From positions 4,172,888 to 4,236,887 of the forward strand of contig JAQFVV010012397.1 of assembly GCA_028023455.1 (NCBI GenBank): 64,000 bases of DNA, written 5' to 3'. The position numbers and the translations under genes are program-made. Shown here piece after piece: positions 10,021 through 22,182 of the stretch; position 1 is the first letter of the stretch, and every line of letters starts with the position of its first letter. Under the pieces are notes generated by a model, which did not search any database, was not told the DNA's origin, and worked only from the letters and a program-made list of their open reading frames with translations. The DNA is from Epiperipatus broadwayi (lineage: Eukaryota > Onychophora > Udeonychophora > Euonychophora > Peripatidae).

Positions 10021-10376
10021 AATATGAATTTTTTTCTACAGTACAGACTTTTCATACCTGCACTTATATATGTAATATATAGGGGATTTGTACTACAATG
10101 AAATGGATGGCTGAAGAGTTGTGGGGTGGAGTAGTTTGAAGCCTCTCCATTTAAGTATGAAGATTGGCTATCTTAATATAAGCTGAGCTTTGATTGTGTA
10201 TATGTGTGGAGATGATAATTTGGACCAACTGACGAGTGCTGGTTTAGCACAAAATATGTATATTGGTGACTATTTATCTTTCAACATGTGTGTGATCAAG
10301 TGTATCAGCAGTATGAGATAGCATGGATACTTGAGGGTCATGAGAAAATCTGAGTTTAAACAACCTATATATTAAA
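10021..10376 (+). mobile_element. Hammerhead/tRNA-like element, copy C (internally inverted)
   Basis: 10021-10091 matches the 3' end block of the family in the orientation of copy A; 10096-10376 matches the remainder in the opposite orientation. The copy therefore contains an inversion or is a head-to-head pair of fragments. The plus-strand part holds the hammerhead (10209-10279) and the tRNA-like region (GAGATAG near 10314, GAGTTTAAACAACC near 10353). Confidence 0.7.
10209..10279 (+). ncRNA. Hammerhead-like fold, copy C (G12 mutated)
   Basis: Core CTGACGA at 10229-10235 (position 7 is free in the consensus), stem II GTGCT-GGTTT-AGCAC with five Watson-Crick pairs (10236-10250), then AAAA where GAAA is required. 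Stem I ACCAA/TTGGT is perfect, and distal GATAA/TTATC also pair across an internal loop. The missing G12, the general base, predicts loss of self-cleavage. Confidence 0.55.
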
Positions 10377-10464
10377 TAGATGATTAATTAAATGATTATA
10401 GATGGCACTTGAAGAGTTCAGATCCAAAATATTATTTGTTGTATATATATATATATATATATAT

Positions 10465-11845
10465 ATGATAAACAAAAATGCAAGTTAAAAAACTTGCTAA
10501 CGCTTGTATTTATGTCCACAGATGGCGTCCTACCAAAAACACCTATCAAGCGTATTTTCGTTTACATAAACGTCAGAGTAGTTAGTATTCACTATCTCTA
10601 ACTATAATTCCACTTTCAGATCATGATTTCAAGCTATTTGCTATCGTCAGTGAAAGACAGGAATAAAGAAACTAGATCTAAATACAAACTCTGAGCGTTT
10701 ATGAAACAATTTCTATTCAGCTTGCAAGCGTGAATCTTTTAGACACGTAATGTCTTCAAACTCAGCATAGCAAACCAGATAGCTATATGGGTCTGATCTC
10801 AGTTCAGCATCACCACATAGTAGAAGCCTCTGCAATCTATATCATTGCAAGAAAGACCTCAAAGGTACATTTATGATAAACAAAAATGCAAGTTAAAAAA
10901 CTTGCTAACGCTTGTATTTATGTCCACAGATGGCGTCCTACCAAAAACACCTATCAAGCGTATTTTCGTTTACATAAACGTCAGAGTAGTTAGTATTCAC
11001 TATCTCTAACTATAATTCCACTTTCAGATCATGATTTCAAGCTATTTGCTATCGTCAGTGAAAGACAGGAATAAAGAAACTAGATCTAAATACAAACTCT
11101 GAGCGTTTATGAAACAATTTCTATTCAGCTTGCAAGCGTGAATCTTTTAGACACGTAATGTCTTCAAACTCAGCATAGCAAACCAGACATTACATTTGAA
11201 GACATTACGTGTCTAAAAGATTCACGCTTGCAAGCTGAATAGAAATTGTTTCATAAACGCTCAGAGTTTGTATTTAGATCTAGTTTCTTTATTCCTGTCT
11301 TTCACTGACGATAGCAAATAGCTTGAAATCATGATCTGAAAGTGGAATTATAGTTAGAGATAGTGAATACTAACTACTCTGACGTTTATGTAAACGAAAA
11401 TACGCTTGATAGGTGTTTTTGGTAGGACACCATCTGTGGACATAAATACAAGCGTTAGCAAGTTTTTTAACTTGCATTTTTGTTTATCATAAATGTACCT
11501 TTGAGGTCTTTCTTGCAATGATATAGATTGCAGAGGCTTCTACTATGTGGTGATGCTGAACTGAGATCAGACCCATATAGCTATCTGGTTTGCTATGCTG
11601 AGTTTGAAGACATTACGTGTCTAAAAGATTCACGCTTGCAAGCTGAATAGAAATTGTTTCATAAACGCTCAGAGTTTGTATTTAGATCTAGTTTCTTTAT
11701 TCCTGTCTTTCACTGACGATAGCAAATAGCTTGAAATCATGATCTGAAAGTGGAATTATAGTTAGAGATAGTGAATACTAACTACTCTGACGTTTATGTA
11801 AACGAAAATACGCTTGATAGGTGTTTTTGGTAGGACGCCATCTGT

Positions 11846-11848
<3 letters not shown>
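10465..11848. mobile_element. Foldback element with 651-bp arms in a (TA)n target
   Basis: 10515-11165 and 11198-11848 are reverse complements over 651 bp with one mismatch noticed (11429), around a 32-nt loop. Each arm contains a near-identical ~315-bp unit (10465-10779 and 10873-11187 on the left) separated by a 93-bp spacer. The first 50 bases of the left unit have no partner on the right. Both ends abut (TA)n (10442-10466 and 11849-11879). No ORF is present. It could be a MITE/foldback transposon or a large palindrome formed by inverted duplication of one repeat. Confidence 0.85.
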
Positions 11849-11881
<33 letters not shown>

Positions 11882-12244
11882 GCCTAATAGTGCAATAGTA
11901 GTGCAGCCACGTGCCACATATACGATCTGGATTTAAATTTGGTCTAAGAAACCTTAATTTTCTTTTAGCAAGATTGTTTTTTTTTGTAGAAAGTTATCTC
12001 ATAAATAATGCAGTTAATTATCCAATAAAATTCTGTAAAATGGGATTTAGTTATTTTTAGCTAGAAAATAAAATAAAAATGATAAACTGCTGAAACCTTC
12101 ACCACTTGAAAATTGGTAATCCTAATGAACATTGCCTTTTTCTTAACAGTTCTTCTATAAAATGATGGAAAGATCTTCACATTGCAGTGATATTTTTAAA
12201 GGTTGTTTTAATCTTACTTTTATTACTAAATTATATATATATAT

Positions 12245-12688
12245 ATGTAATTTACAAATTTATATATATTAAATACAGTAATATTCATATAATTTAACTT
12301 ATTCTATTAAAAGCACTTTTGACTATATTTCTTTTAGTCTTTGTCAACTATATAACATTGAACAATCGAAACGAGACATCATTTTCTAACTCCCATATTC
12401 AGTTCCCCCACAATTCTGTTATTTTAATGTTTGATAATTGACATTCATTAACATCTGACAATTTCTTGACATTAATGTAGCCTCTTTTATTTTACATTTA
12501 TTGTGGCAACATTCAATTTGTATAATTATATTTTATAATCACATTTAAACTCATATTTAAATTATATATGTTATATAGTTGACAAAGACTAAAAGGAATA
12601 TAGTCAAAAGTACTTCTAATAGAATAAGTTAAATTATATTGAATATTACTGTATTTAATATGTATATAAATTTGAATTTTACATATAT
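12245..12688. mobile_element. Inverted-repeat (MITE-like) element
   Basis: Left arm about 12245-12357 and right arm about 12569-12688 are imperfect reverse complements over roughly 115 bp. They share AAGTTAAATTATAT, ATAGTCAAAAGT and GTTGACAAAGACTAAAAG blocks. The interior of about 210 bp has no ORF. The class is inferred from structure only. Confidence 0.7.
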
Positions 12689-12771
12689 TTTGAAAAGAAT
12701 ACAGTCATCAAACTTAACTATAATATATATAAAATGGAATACTTTCAGTGCTTTAATATATATATATATTG

Positions 12772-13090
12772 TAACGGGCTGGTGGATTCCACAAGAGATA
12801 GGGTGAGTGCATCTTACTATGGTCGGACTTTGGGTCTTCAGATAGGATGCAAGTAATTACACAATGAAATACATAACCTATGATTGTATCTACTTCCAAT
12901 AGACTAGCTCTACCTATTTTTTTAACCTAGATACAATTTGGGTCAGTTCATCCAATTCTCACCCCTTTCTAGCCACATTATACCACAGTATTCGAACTCA
13001 GGGAGTAATTTCTTGGACTCTCTTATCAGGGAAGGAGATCACACTAATAGTAGTTATTGCACCTCTATATAGGTGATAATTAATTACCAA
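12772..13090. repeat. Unassigned higher-complexity block, possible LTR fragment
   Basis: A stretch with more balanced composition than its surroundings, starting TGTAACGGGC, a start seen in some Ty3/gypsy LTRs. No second copy is seen in the window and no end is recognised, so this remains a guess. Confidence 0.2.
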
Positions 13091-13099
13091 AAAATCCTA

Positions 13100-16000
13100 T
13101 AAGCATATCCAAATATCATAAGATATATATAAAAAAATATGTATGTGCAGTATAAGTATATATGTATTAAAGTTAAAATAATTGACCTAAATATATATAT
13201 GTATTTCCTTTACAATAATAATAATATTGATAGTTGTAAAACTAAATAAGATAATAACGTTTATGATGGGTAGGTGAATAATCGAGAGCTATAAAGCTGA
13301 TGGTGGATATGGAAATAATGATGAGCTAGAGACCAAATTAAAACAATGAATTATATTAATATTTATTGATTAACAAAAATATAAAATACGAATAATAATT
13401 CAATCTGACACATGTAATTTGTTATGTCAAGGATGAATTTCTATCATATTGATATCTAATAATGATGTTAATAAAAATAAAGTCCTTACCCTCAACCCAA
13501 TGGTAGAAATTCATGCACTTGACTAATTATTTACAATGACGAAATTCTATCTGGCTAATTTAAAACATATATAGAAACATAAAAAAAAGTCTTTGTTGTC
13601 CAGATAGATCAATGGTTATAAATCATTTATACAAAAGCAATATAAAAGTAAGCTTAATTAATAATAAATAAATTAATATAAACTCTATCATTATCTAGTG
13701 TATTGCTTTTTGTGAGATAATATTAAAATCTCTTATCTGTCATTTCCCTTTATGTTGTCAAAAGTCAGTCAGATGGGAAGATCAAACTAGTGTATTTTTT
13801 ATTATTTCATACAAATGAAAATGATAAAAAAATAGTTAAATCTAATATTCCCCCCCCCCTCCTTACTCTCGTAATGAATTTTCCCAAAATTATAACACAT
13901 TGGCTTCCAATTGTAGAAAACGAAAATATACAGAAAATTTACAATAGACAAAAATAAAAAATAAAAAAACAAAAATCACAATTTTTATCCTATTATATTA
14001 ATTAAAGTTTGATGAGTTTGTTGGAAACTGTTTATTTGCCAAATAAGTTCCTATGAATGAAGATGAAATACTGCTCCTGCTAAGAGTGGAAATTTCTTGT
14101 CTGGATCAAAAAGCAGTAATTCTCCAATTACCCTCTCTTGGATTTGATTAGGCATTTTATTCAAGGCAAAAGATGGTCTTCAGGTTTCTTCTAAATGGGC
14201 AGGTGAAATCTTTAAGTTTTCATGGCTTTATTGATGATGTAGTATTTCCTATGGTATAAACTATTTAGCAAACAACCATGGTATTATAAAGATAATATTA
14301 TATATTTATTGATTTATTTACTTTTCAAGACTTTAGTGGTGATATTTCTATATAACAAAACAGTTAATTATTGTATATTATTGTTATTAAGTGAATACAA
14401 CTAAAGTTGCCTAATTAGCAAATAATTGAATCTTCTCTTTTAAATTATTTCTTCCAATTTATATAGTTGCTTTAAAAGTTCATCTTTTGATAATTCTGAA
14501 TACTTTTTAAAAAAATATATATTTAAATTCGAATATATATCCATCTTTGTATTCAAATTTCTTTTTAAGCAGAAAAAAAAGCTCTATCTTTGAATGCAGA
14601 AGACAATATAACAATTAAAAACTCTTTGTAGATCGCATGTAGTTTTTTTAAATATATCAACCATGTCATTTTCCATTGTTGAGCAGACAATATATGTAAT
14701 TGGGATTAAAACAATAATTTATGAATATTTTAAATTTCGTTTCTACAGCTGGTTGCTATGTGATTAGATTTAAATTTAGTCATTGTTTTCTGAGGTTTAT
14801 GTGCAAATGTTTGGTATAGTTCTCCCCAGATAGTGACACATAACACATGTTTTACTCCAGTGTTAGTATACCTATTTGTTTTCCCTAGTGGTTTAATGGT
14901 TTTTATTATTTCTTTAAAAATAAAAAGATGTTTATTTAAATATATATGTTGGAAAGGAAAAATATTAATATGATAAATTGCTCGGCAATTTATTGGTTAA
15001 GCAAATATGTTTATGTGTCTCCAATTGGCAGACTATCCAAAATAGTTCGATGGTGTGTCAGGTTGTAACTCATCATTACAATATATATATATAACATTCT
15101 AGATTGAAACTCATAATGCCATACAATAAATATTTAAGATACTCTCTAATATAATATAAGACAATAATTAATAAGAATATAGTGGGACTTTATATTCTCA
15201 TGCCTTATTTATTAAATAGAAGCTTGTCTAAAACATGTTAGTTAAAAATAAATAAATATTGAAATCAAACATATAGTGTGTCTAAATATGTTTTATAATA
15301 GTTGGCAAACCTGAGTTTTCTCAATTTAAATATTGCCAACAATGATTCAAACAAATAAAAATATTTTTATAATAATAAAAAATAATGTCAAGATAATAAA
15401 ATGTATTATAGATCAAATGAATAAGATCAAAGGTTGGTTATGTAAAATAATAACTGAAAAAAAAAAAACTGAAAAAAAAAAAACATTTACAAAGAGATAA
15501 ATATTTGCTGCATAACATTTTAATTTTGCCAAAAGTGTTTGTTAATTTATTGTATTAAGTTAATTAAAAAAAAATTAAAAGCATTCTTAATATTATTCAT
15601 TATAAATTTGATTTCAGTATTTTTTCTTCTTTCTTTAAATAAGAGGTTAATTGATAAGTATTGTACCTTTAATGTTTAATCAATGTTTTGTATTCCATGT
15701 GCTGTTAGAATTGTTTGTTAAGAGAGACAGTAAACCTTGTGTTTTTTTTTGGGGGGGGGGGAGATTCTTCTTGGATAGCAACCAAACAAAAACTAGCAGT
15801 TCATTTTTTTCCTTTATTAAAATAATAGAAATTTCACTTCTGCTAACTAAAAGAATGGCAGGTTAGGAAGATAAACTTGGGAAGCCCAGAGTTATTTCCA
15901 CTCTAGCTCCAATTTTCCATTTCATCCATGCAATTCTCAGTCAAAAACAACAAGAACTAAAACAATGTCAAATGCCATAAGAAATAGCTATTTTGTTCAT

Positions 16001-17630
16001 TGGAGATCAGATTATTTCCAAGTTTCACTGGAAATGATCAAATGAAGGTTTTTGCTTTTCAAAAAAGGGTAAAAGTAAGAAATTATTGTATATAGAATGT
16101 TTCTATACATTCAAAAAAGATGGGGGGGGGGAGGTAGAAAAGATAAAATGTGTAATTTGAGTATATATATAGTTTGTGTGTACAACATTAATAAAAGAAA
16201 CAATCTCATAAGGTGAATTGATATTTTATTTATTACTGTTGTCAGTAATGCTTTTTTTTATTACAAACATATTGAATTGTAAAATGGGTGGATTAATTTG
16301 GTTTATATATGTTGACAATACAATGGGGTTAAAGAATCATAAATCTTTGTTTGCATTTATAAGATTAAAGTTTGTTTAATAAATAATTTTCAAGGTTCAT
16401 CAAATTAATCTAGATTATTTTTTAAAAATTAATAGTATTAAAGAATATAATTGAAGTAATGTGTTAATAGCTATGTTTTAGATTACAGACTGAATATTCT
16501 ATTATATTCTTAACATAATTAATATGCAAATCTATTATATTAACAAGAGATATAAGTAATTCTTAATTTTTTAAAATATGTATGTGTGTATGCTTAGCTT
16601 GAGGATATTTCCATAACAGATCATCATTGGAGATTTATTGTGAATAAAGTGGTTTATTGCTGAAGTTAAATACTTATGTAAATAATATTAAGATTTAGAG
16701 AAAAAAATGTTGATTTGATCAATTGTATGGAAATATATATATATATAAAATTGATTAGTTTGTAAATTATTAATATAAATGACAATAATTATTTATGCCT
16801 AATCTTATTAAATTCCTAGTATTTGTAATAATTTCATAAATCAGTAGATCTATATATGTGAATATCTTGATATTTTTAAAAAGATAATCTTCATTACTAA
16901 AATATATATAGATTTTTTTTAAAAATTAAAATAAATTGTTTATTTTGATATTTTCAAAAGTTAGACAATATTTTCTTTGAAGATAACGCTTGCTACTTCA
17001 ATATATTTGGTCACTTAAATGTTAATTACCTGTCTTTATCTAGAATACCCTGAGATTTAAAATATTACTATTATAGTTTCATATTATAGTAATTTATATG
17101 TAGGACAATAAAATACCCCTTGACTCCAAAATAAATTCATAAAATAATATTGTCACCATAATCTTAGAATACATATAATTTTCATGCTCTTGAATTTGAT
17201 TAATAATTAAGTATATAGTTTAAATAAATGATGATCTATAAAGTTGACCCTCTGATTCAAATAATATAATTAAGAGATGTTATATTTCCTATATAATGAT
17301 ATATGATATTTTATCATTGGAATTAGATGATCAAAGATGATAGATATTTAACTACATATATTATTGTATAAGTTGGCATGTGTACAGATCTATGACTATG
17401 CTTTGTTTCCTACGCAAATAAATAGCCATTTATTGTTGTATAGTTTGACCAATTGAACCTCCATGACAGATTTCTTTAAATACCATATTATTAAATAATT
17501 TTGCATCATAACCAAGCCATCATGCATAGCCTTACAATTGTAATATATGTTAATTCTAATATTTTTGTAGATAAATGATGACTTCATATTATAGTTATTT
17601 TGGGGATATTCCTAGTTGATGTTTTAGTAC
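13100..17630. other. AT-rich DNA without recognised genes
   Basis: No ORF with protein-like composition. It holds homopolymer C and G runs (about 13850, 15750 and 16120), short (TA)n runs and scattered A tracts. Nothing else is supported. Confidence 0.5.
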
Positions 17631-17633
17631 AAT

Positions 17634-17945
17634 AATGAGTACCTTCCTCAGAGCATCCACTTTCTCAAATCACAGGAGTACATGTGAGATTTAAAATAAT
17701 TATTTTTATGTTTTTCTTTCTCTTCATATTTAAATTCTATTGGTTGAGAAGTTTTAAAAATTAATTTGTCTTCCAATAGCTTCCTCCAAATGTTGTTAAT
17801 TTTCTTTAATTCACACCTTTCATTCAAATTCTTGGGCCTTTTAAGAATAGAATTTAAATATGAGAAGAAAAAGGTAAAAATAATGATTTTAAATCTCATG
17901 CACATTACTATGATTTGAGAACATTGAGGAAGTTACTTGTTCTTG
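17634..17945. mobile_element. Inverted-repeat (MITE-like) element
   Basis: Arms 17634-17744 and about 17846-17945 are reverse complements over roughly 100 bp (TGAGATTTAAAAT.ATTATTTTTA, TCATATTTAAATTCTATT, CTTCCTCA). They surround about 100 bp of non-repeated sequence. It lies just beyond the decayed LTR element and has no coding content. Confidence 0.75.
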
Positions 17946-18189
17946 CACTGAAATGTCAGCTATTTAGTTATTTTACTACATGGAATATCCCGAAAATAAT
18001 TATTCTGTATGGATCAATTCTTGGGTCTTGATTAATTTTAAAGTATTCTAGTAATTGCTTTTGAGCACTTACCTGGGTATACTCTCATCACAAATTAATG
18101 ACACTATTTTCGTTATCTTCCTTTTCTTTCTTGTTTCAACTAAAGATCATGCCTATCTTTTAACTTTCATATAAGGTAAGTATGTTAAT

Positions 18190-18405
18190 TATGTGATCAC
18201 TCTGACTGACCAAAATATGGCTTCAAAATGTGACTTTATATGTGCCCCTAATTTCTCCTATGTCTATCCAAAATGCATTTGGACCTGATTGTTTCACAAT
18301 AGTGAATGGTCCTTCATACGGGTAGTAAAATTTTTGATATTTATTTTCATGCTGTTTACTCACATGGGATGTTTTTATAAAAATATTATCTCCTATCTTA
18401 AAAAT
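18190..18405 (-). pseudogene. Integrase C-terminal fragment (decayed)
   Basis: The minus-strand frame reads IFKIGDNIFIKTSHVSKQ, then a KYQKFY block, PYEGPFTIVKQSGPNAFW and GEIRGTY. It aligns residue for residue with FKIGDKVFVKT...YAGPYAIVKQAGPNAFW of the 3481-3993 fragment, and stops or frame changes follow. This is the GPY/F module that binds DNA or chromatin in Ty3/gypsy integrases. The catalytic core is not recognisable upstream. Confidence 0.7.
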
Positions 18406-18699
18406 TGTGTGAACTTTTCTTCTTGTTTCTATTCCTTAGCTCAGTCATATCTATGAGCTGTTTATACACTTTTTGTATATTACTTTCATGTCACTTTTAT
18501 GTTGGTTTATTTGGTTGCTTTCATCATATTCTTGGGTTTCTTGGCTGGTATAACCCTATGTTGGGTTGGATGGCCATAAGCCATGGTTTAGTAAAACATT
18601 TAGGTATATCTATCCTTGCTCTACTTGCTTTTGAACATATTTTTCTTGTGTCTATGTCATGAGCAGTTATTTCCTCCCCTTTTTAAAAGCATTATATTT

Positions 18700-20330
18700 G
18701 AGTTTGTTCCTTTGGGGTTGTCTTGTTTACATGTTCCAAGTCACAAGCCTTGAGGTCCATTCTTACTATTTGCTTCTTAAGTATCAGTATTCATGTGCTT
18801 AATGAATGTGAAGGGGATTTTATAGGTATTGCATAACTTGTGGAACTGGGGACAATCCTATTTAGTGATTTGTAGTGTGATATTCACTATCATGATCCAA
18901 TAATTTCCCTTATTTGGATCATCTTCTATATGATGGAGGGATTTTAGATACTGTATCAGGCATCTAAAATGGTCAGACATATCATCTTCATCTGACCTTC
19001 CCAAACTAATGTGGTGGTCATGACAGTTTTTTTGTGATCTTTTGAGCTGATATCAATCCACTTTGAAGGTTGTCACTGTATTTATTAACCTTGTGCTTGG
19101 AGTATATTTCAGATTCCTGGAACTGGTCACTCATTTTATTTGGATCTTTGATGGTGATCTCTGGGCTGTTTCCTGGGTCTTCCATTTCTCCTTATCATTC
19201 TTGGTTCTTAGGTTGATTTCGGTATATTACACTCCAATGGCTGGAGTCTTTTGTGACAGCTGGGATTTGATCACTTTAAAACTCTGGTTTATGGCTTTAT
19301 TCATCTGTCTGATCTGATCATGTGTCTCAGTCACATTTTCCACCAGATTTTTCAGAGTTGTTTTGCCCAAGATCATGTTGATTTCCACTGAAGTTATCTT
19401 GTCCTTGAGATGTTTGATATTATGGTTCAGGGTCTCTAGTGTTTTGTTATGCATCTCTGTCTTGATGTTCTGTCATGCACAGAGTTGGTCTATCTTGAGT
19501 GTATGTCCTTGAAATCCTTTTGGATCTCAACTTGGAGCTCCCCTGGTCTGCATGCATCTTGTCCCTAAAAGTCTTTTGACTTCTGTATATCTCATCACTC
19601 TTAATATTTAACTAACTAACAATACTAGACCTGAACTCCTCAAATTACTATTGGCATTTTCATTTCTCATCTTGACCAGTGCTTGTTCATTGCAGTGTTC
19701 TCCCTTTGGACACTGCTTAGTCTTTTTGACAATTGTTCCATATCAGTGGACAGCCTAGTTTCTATATCTTTTATTTATATTTTTAAGTCTCCTAACATCA
19801 TTCACATTGCCCTTTAAATTCTCTGTCCTTATTGTTCAATTACTCATTTCTTCTTTTATACTGCTCACATTATTGTTTATTTCTTCTTTTGTACTACTCA
19901 TGTTGTTGTTCAGGCTGCTTATGTTACTGTTCATGTTATGATTCAACTTGATTTAATGCTGTTTATGTTATAGTTCATCTCCATGATCATTTGGAACATT
20001 TGTTCTAAGGTACTACTTGTAGCCTGGGCTACTTTGATTTCAGATAATTGAGCCATCTCATTATTGAGTGCTTTTTGTGTTTGAGATGTCACTCAATCTG
20101 TGATATGTGCATATGGAGGGTGATCAACCCTTATCATAGACCATCCAGGTATTTGAATCCATGAAGACCCTTCCCCACTGCTAATAGTAACATCTTCTAC
20201 TTCACTATCACTACTACTTTTTGTTCCTTCAGAACATTTCATATCTATACCTAGTAAATGTTTCATGTAACAAAAAGGAATTGAAAATAATGTAAATGGG
20301 TGAGAATAAACAGTTATTACTGATATCAAC
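18700..20330 (-). pseudogene. Gag-like coiled-coil gene (decayed)
   Basis: The minus-strand frames contain an acidic serine-rich N-terminal stretch (SSSDSEVEDVTISSGEGSS, near 20220-20165), then ATSSTLEQMFQMIMEMN, and a run of MNSN/ISS/NNNMSSTKEE-like repeats (19990-19850). A 75-residue coiled-coil piece follows at 19454-19227 (LNHNIKHLKDKITSVEIN). It is interrupted by several stops. Domain order and the downstream 18.8 kb block match the gag-like ORF at 1715-3349, so homology is likely although residue identity in the coil is low. Confidence 0.55.
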
Positions 20331-20439
20331 TAAAATGGAGCTGGATGAATATATTTCTAGTAGAGATGATAATAGATGGATAGTTGAAGTTATAAAGTGA
20401 ATCACAAGAAATTATAAAAGACCTAGAAAAAGATTATCT

Positions 20440-20580
20440 ATAAGTTGAATGGCAGAAGTAAGAATATTTTCTGGAATGGTGTGAGAAAAATAGCTATGTT
20501 TTGAGAAAACTAGATTAAATTTGAAGCGACAACTTGCAGTGGATCTATAATGGTTGAATATGACGATGATGACATACACA
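20440..20580 (+). repeat. Short repeat shared with 53440-53565
   Basis: TTTTCTGGAATGGTGTGAGAAAAATAGCTATG...GATTAAATTTG...GGATCTATAATGGTTGA parallels TTTTCTGGAATTATATAGGG...TATGGTCTAGAGAAATTGGATTAAATG...GGATTGATAATAGTTGA at 53.44 kb. Both end in GATGAT-rich sequence, like a LINE or SINE 3' tail. Confidence 0.4.
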
Positions 20581-20589
20581 TATATGGTC

Positions 20590-21400
20590 ATCTAATCATT
20601 TGTTCTGTTTTCAAATCATTTTTATTACAAAAATCAGATATAAATAAAAATTAAAAATTTTAATGAAAAAGTCAATTTTATTGCAATAGTAATTTATATT
20701 TTTTAAATGCATATTAAGTAACCTTTTTATATTTTCCTGAGAATTTAAATTAGCTTTCTTTTTTTTGTTTTTTGTCTTGACTGTTATCAATTTTATGTAA
20801 TATTTTCTTTAATTATTTTTAATTGCTTTAGCAATAAGTTGGTTGTAAATGATGTCCACTTAAATGTATAAAATAAAATTTTGAATAAACATTTAATTAA
20901 AGTTGTCTGAAGCGTCTGCCTTTGAAATTGATTGTTCAATGGTATGCTGGAATAGCAAAACCGTTTTCAATATTTATTTCGTTCACTTAAATTTTAAGTG
21001 CTAAAATAATTACTTTTAATTAAAAATAAATTATGTTACAGTACACGATTTCAAACTATTAGTTAAAGATTTTTAACATGTACAGCAATGGATTTTTTTT
21101 AAAAAATTAAATCATCACTTCAACAAGAACATAACGTAAATTCATCTACAGAAAATATCTAGATGAAATCTGGTAAAATATAAAAACCGAATACGCTGTC
21201 AAAATCTCTACACAATGAAAATATAATAACATCTACAATATCAAAGATCAAATTTCAAATTATAATTAAATGAAGTTGAATCCCATTATTATTAAGACAT
21301 TAGGGTCCACTGTATAACGTTTACATGCATTTATAATGTAGTGAGTATGATGTTTTATTTGCTATGTTGATAATTTGAAGTTGGGATCCAATTGAAACTT
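20590..21400. other. AT-rich DNA, nothing recognised
   Basis: No ORF, repeat partner or RNA fold is supported in this stretch. Confidence 0.5.
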
Positions 21401-21402
21401 AA

Positions 21403-22182
21403 ACATTTTTCACAGAGCTGAAGATTTTCAAGAAAACTAAGGATTTTTTTTTTTTGAGCGGCTGGTTTATAGTTAATTTTAATGGATATCTACTTAATAG
21501 TCTATTTATATATTGGACTATTTCCATCATCTAATATTAATTTTAACTTTATTTATATTTTCGATTACATTAAGTTGTTAGTAATAGCACATAGATTAGT
21601 ATATTAAAACATTTTAAATGGCATTATTTTCTCTTCTTCAGGTGTTTCTAGTTTGACCAGTAACATTACTAACATGGGAATCAAAATCTGGACTCTTTGA
21701 TTCTTGAATATTGAACTTTAAGGTAACAATCAACTGAGCCATTCTGCCAACAACTTAGTTGGTTAGAGTGTTACCTTAAAATTTCAATATTAAGAATGTA
21801 ATGGTTCAGGTTCGATTCCTATGCTAGTATTGTCACTGGTTAAGCCAACCTAAAGAAGAGAGGAGAATATGTCCACTTGAAATATTGTGCATATATTAAC
21901 CTATGTTCTATTACTAACAATCATTCATACATAATATTAGATGATGGAAATAGTTCAATATATCAGAAACTTTTAGGAAACACACCTGCTTAATAGTATC
22001 TAATTATAAACTGAGAAAGGGAAAACATAAATAATCTGTAACTGGTATTTGGTTAGTCTAGTAAATAATGCTGTCTTTTTTGCTACTCTTCTGAGTCAAG
22101 ATATCCAAGAGATATATGACACAGCCACTAAAAAAGAATCCTTAGTTTTCTTGAAAATCATCAGCTGCTTAAAAAATGTTGA
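21403..22182. mobile_element. Nested palindromic element with opposed tRNA-like modules
   Basis: The outer arms (about 21403-21455 and 22128-22182) pair through GCTGAAGATTTTCAAGAAAA and the AAAACTAAGGATT that overlaps its end. Inside them, terminal repeats at 21508-21540 and 21932-21964 (ATTGGACTATTTCCATCATC) bound a 457-bp unit, also seen at 49950-50440. At its centre are two tRNA-like blocks reading in opposite directions: plus strand 21755-21819 with TTAGTTGGTTAGAG and a perfect B box GGTTCGATTCC (21809-21819), and minus strand with GGCTCAGTTG and GATTTTGATTCCC. No ORF is present. Confidence 0.75.

Larger units (their letters stand above)
18150..20340 (-). mobile_element. Decayed pol-less relative of the 1-6.7 kb LTR element
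   Basis: Read on the minus strand, gag-like sequence starts near 20330, coiled-coil-type repeats run from about 20060 to 19230, and a block at about 18870-18800 matches 3280-3340 of the young element (GTCCC-AG-TTCCA-AAG-T-TGCAA-AC). The integrase C-terminus follows at 18405-18190. Many stops and frameshifts are present. RT, RNase H and protease are again missing, and gag and integrase are separated by only a few hundred bases, as in the young copy. LTRs were not identified. Confidence 0.7.

Noticed and set aside
10465-11848. Possible CRISPR or tandem gene array at the repeated units
   Set aside because: Units are 315 bp, palindromically arranged and without short regular spacers; this is a foldback element.
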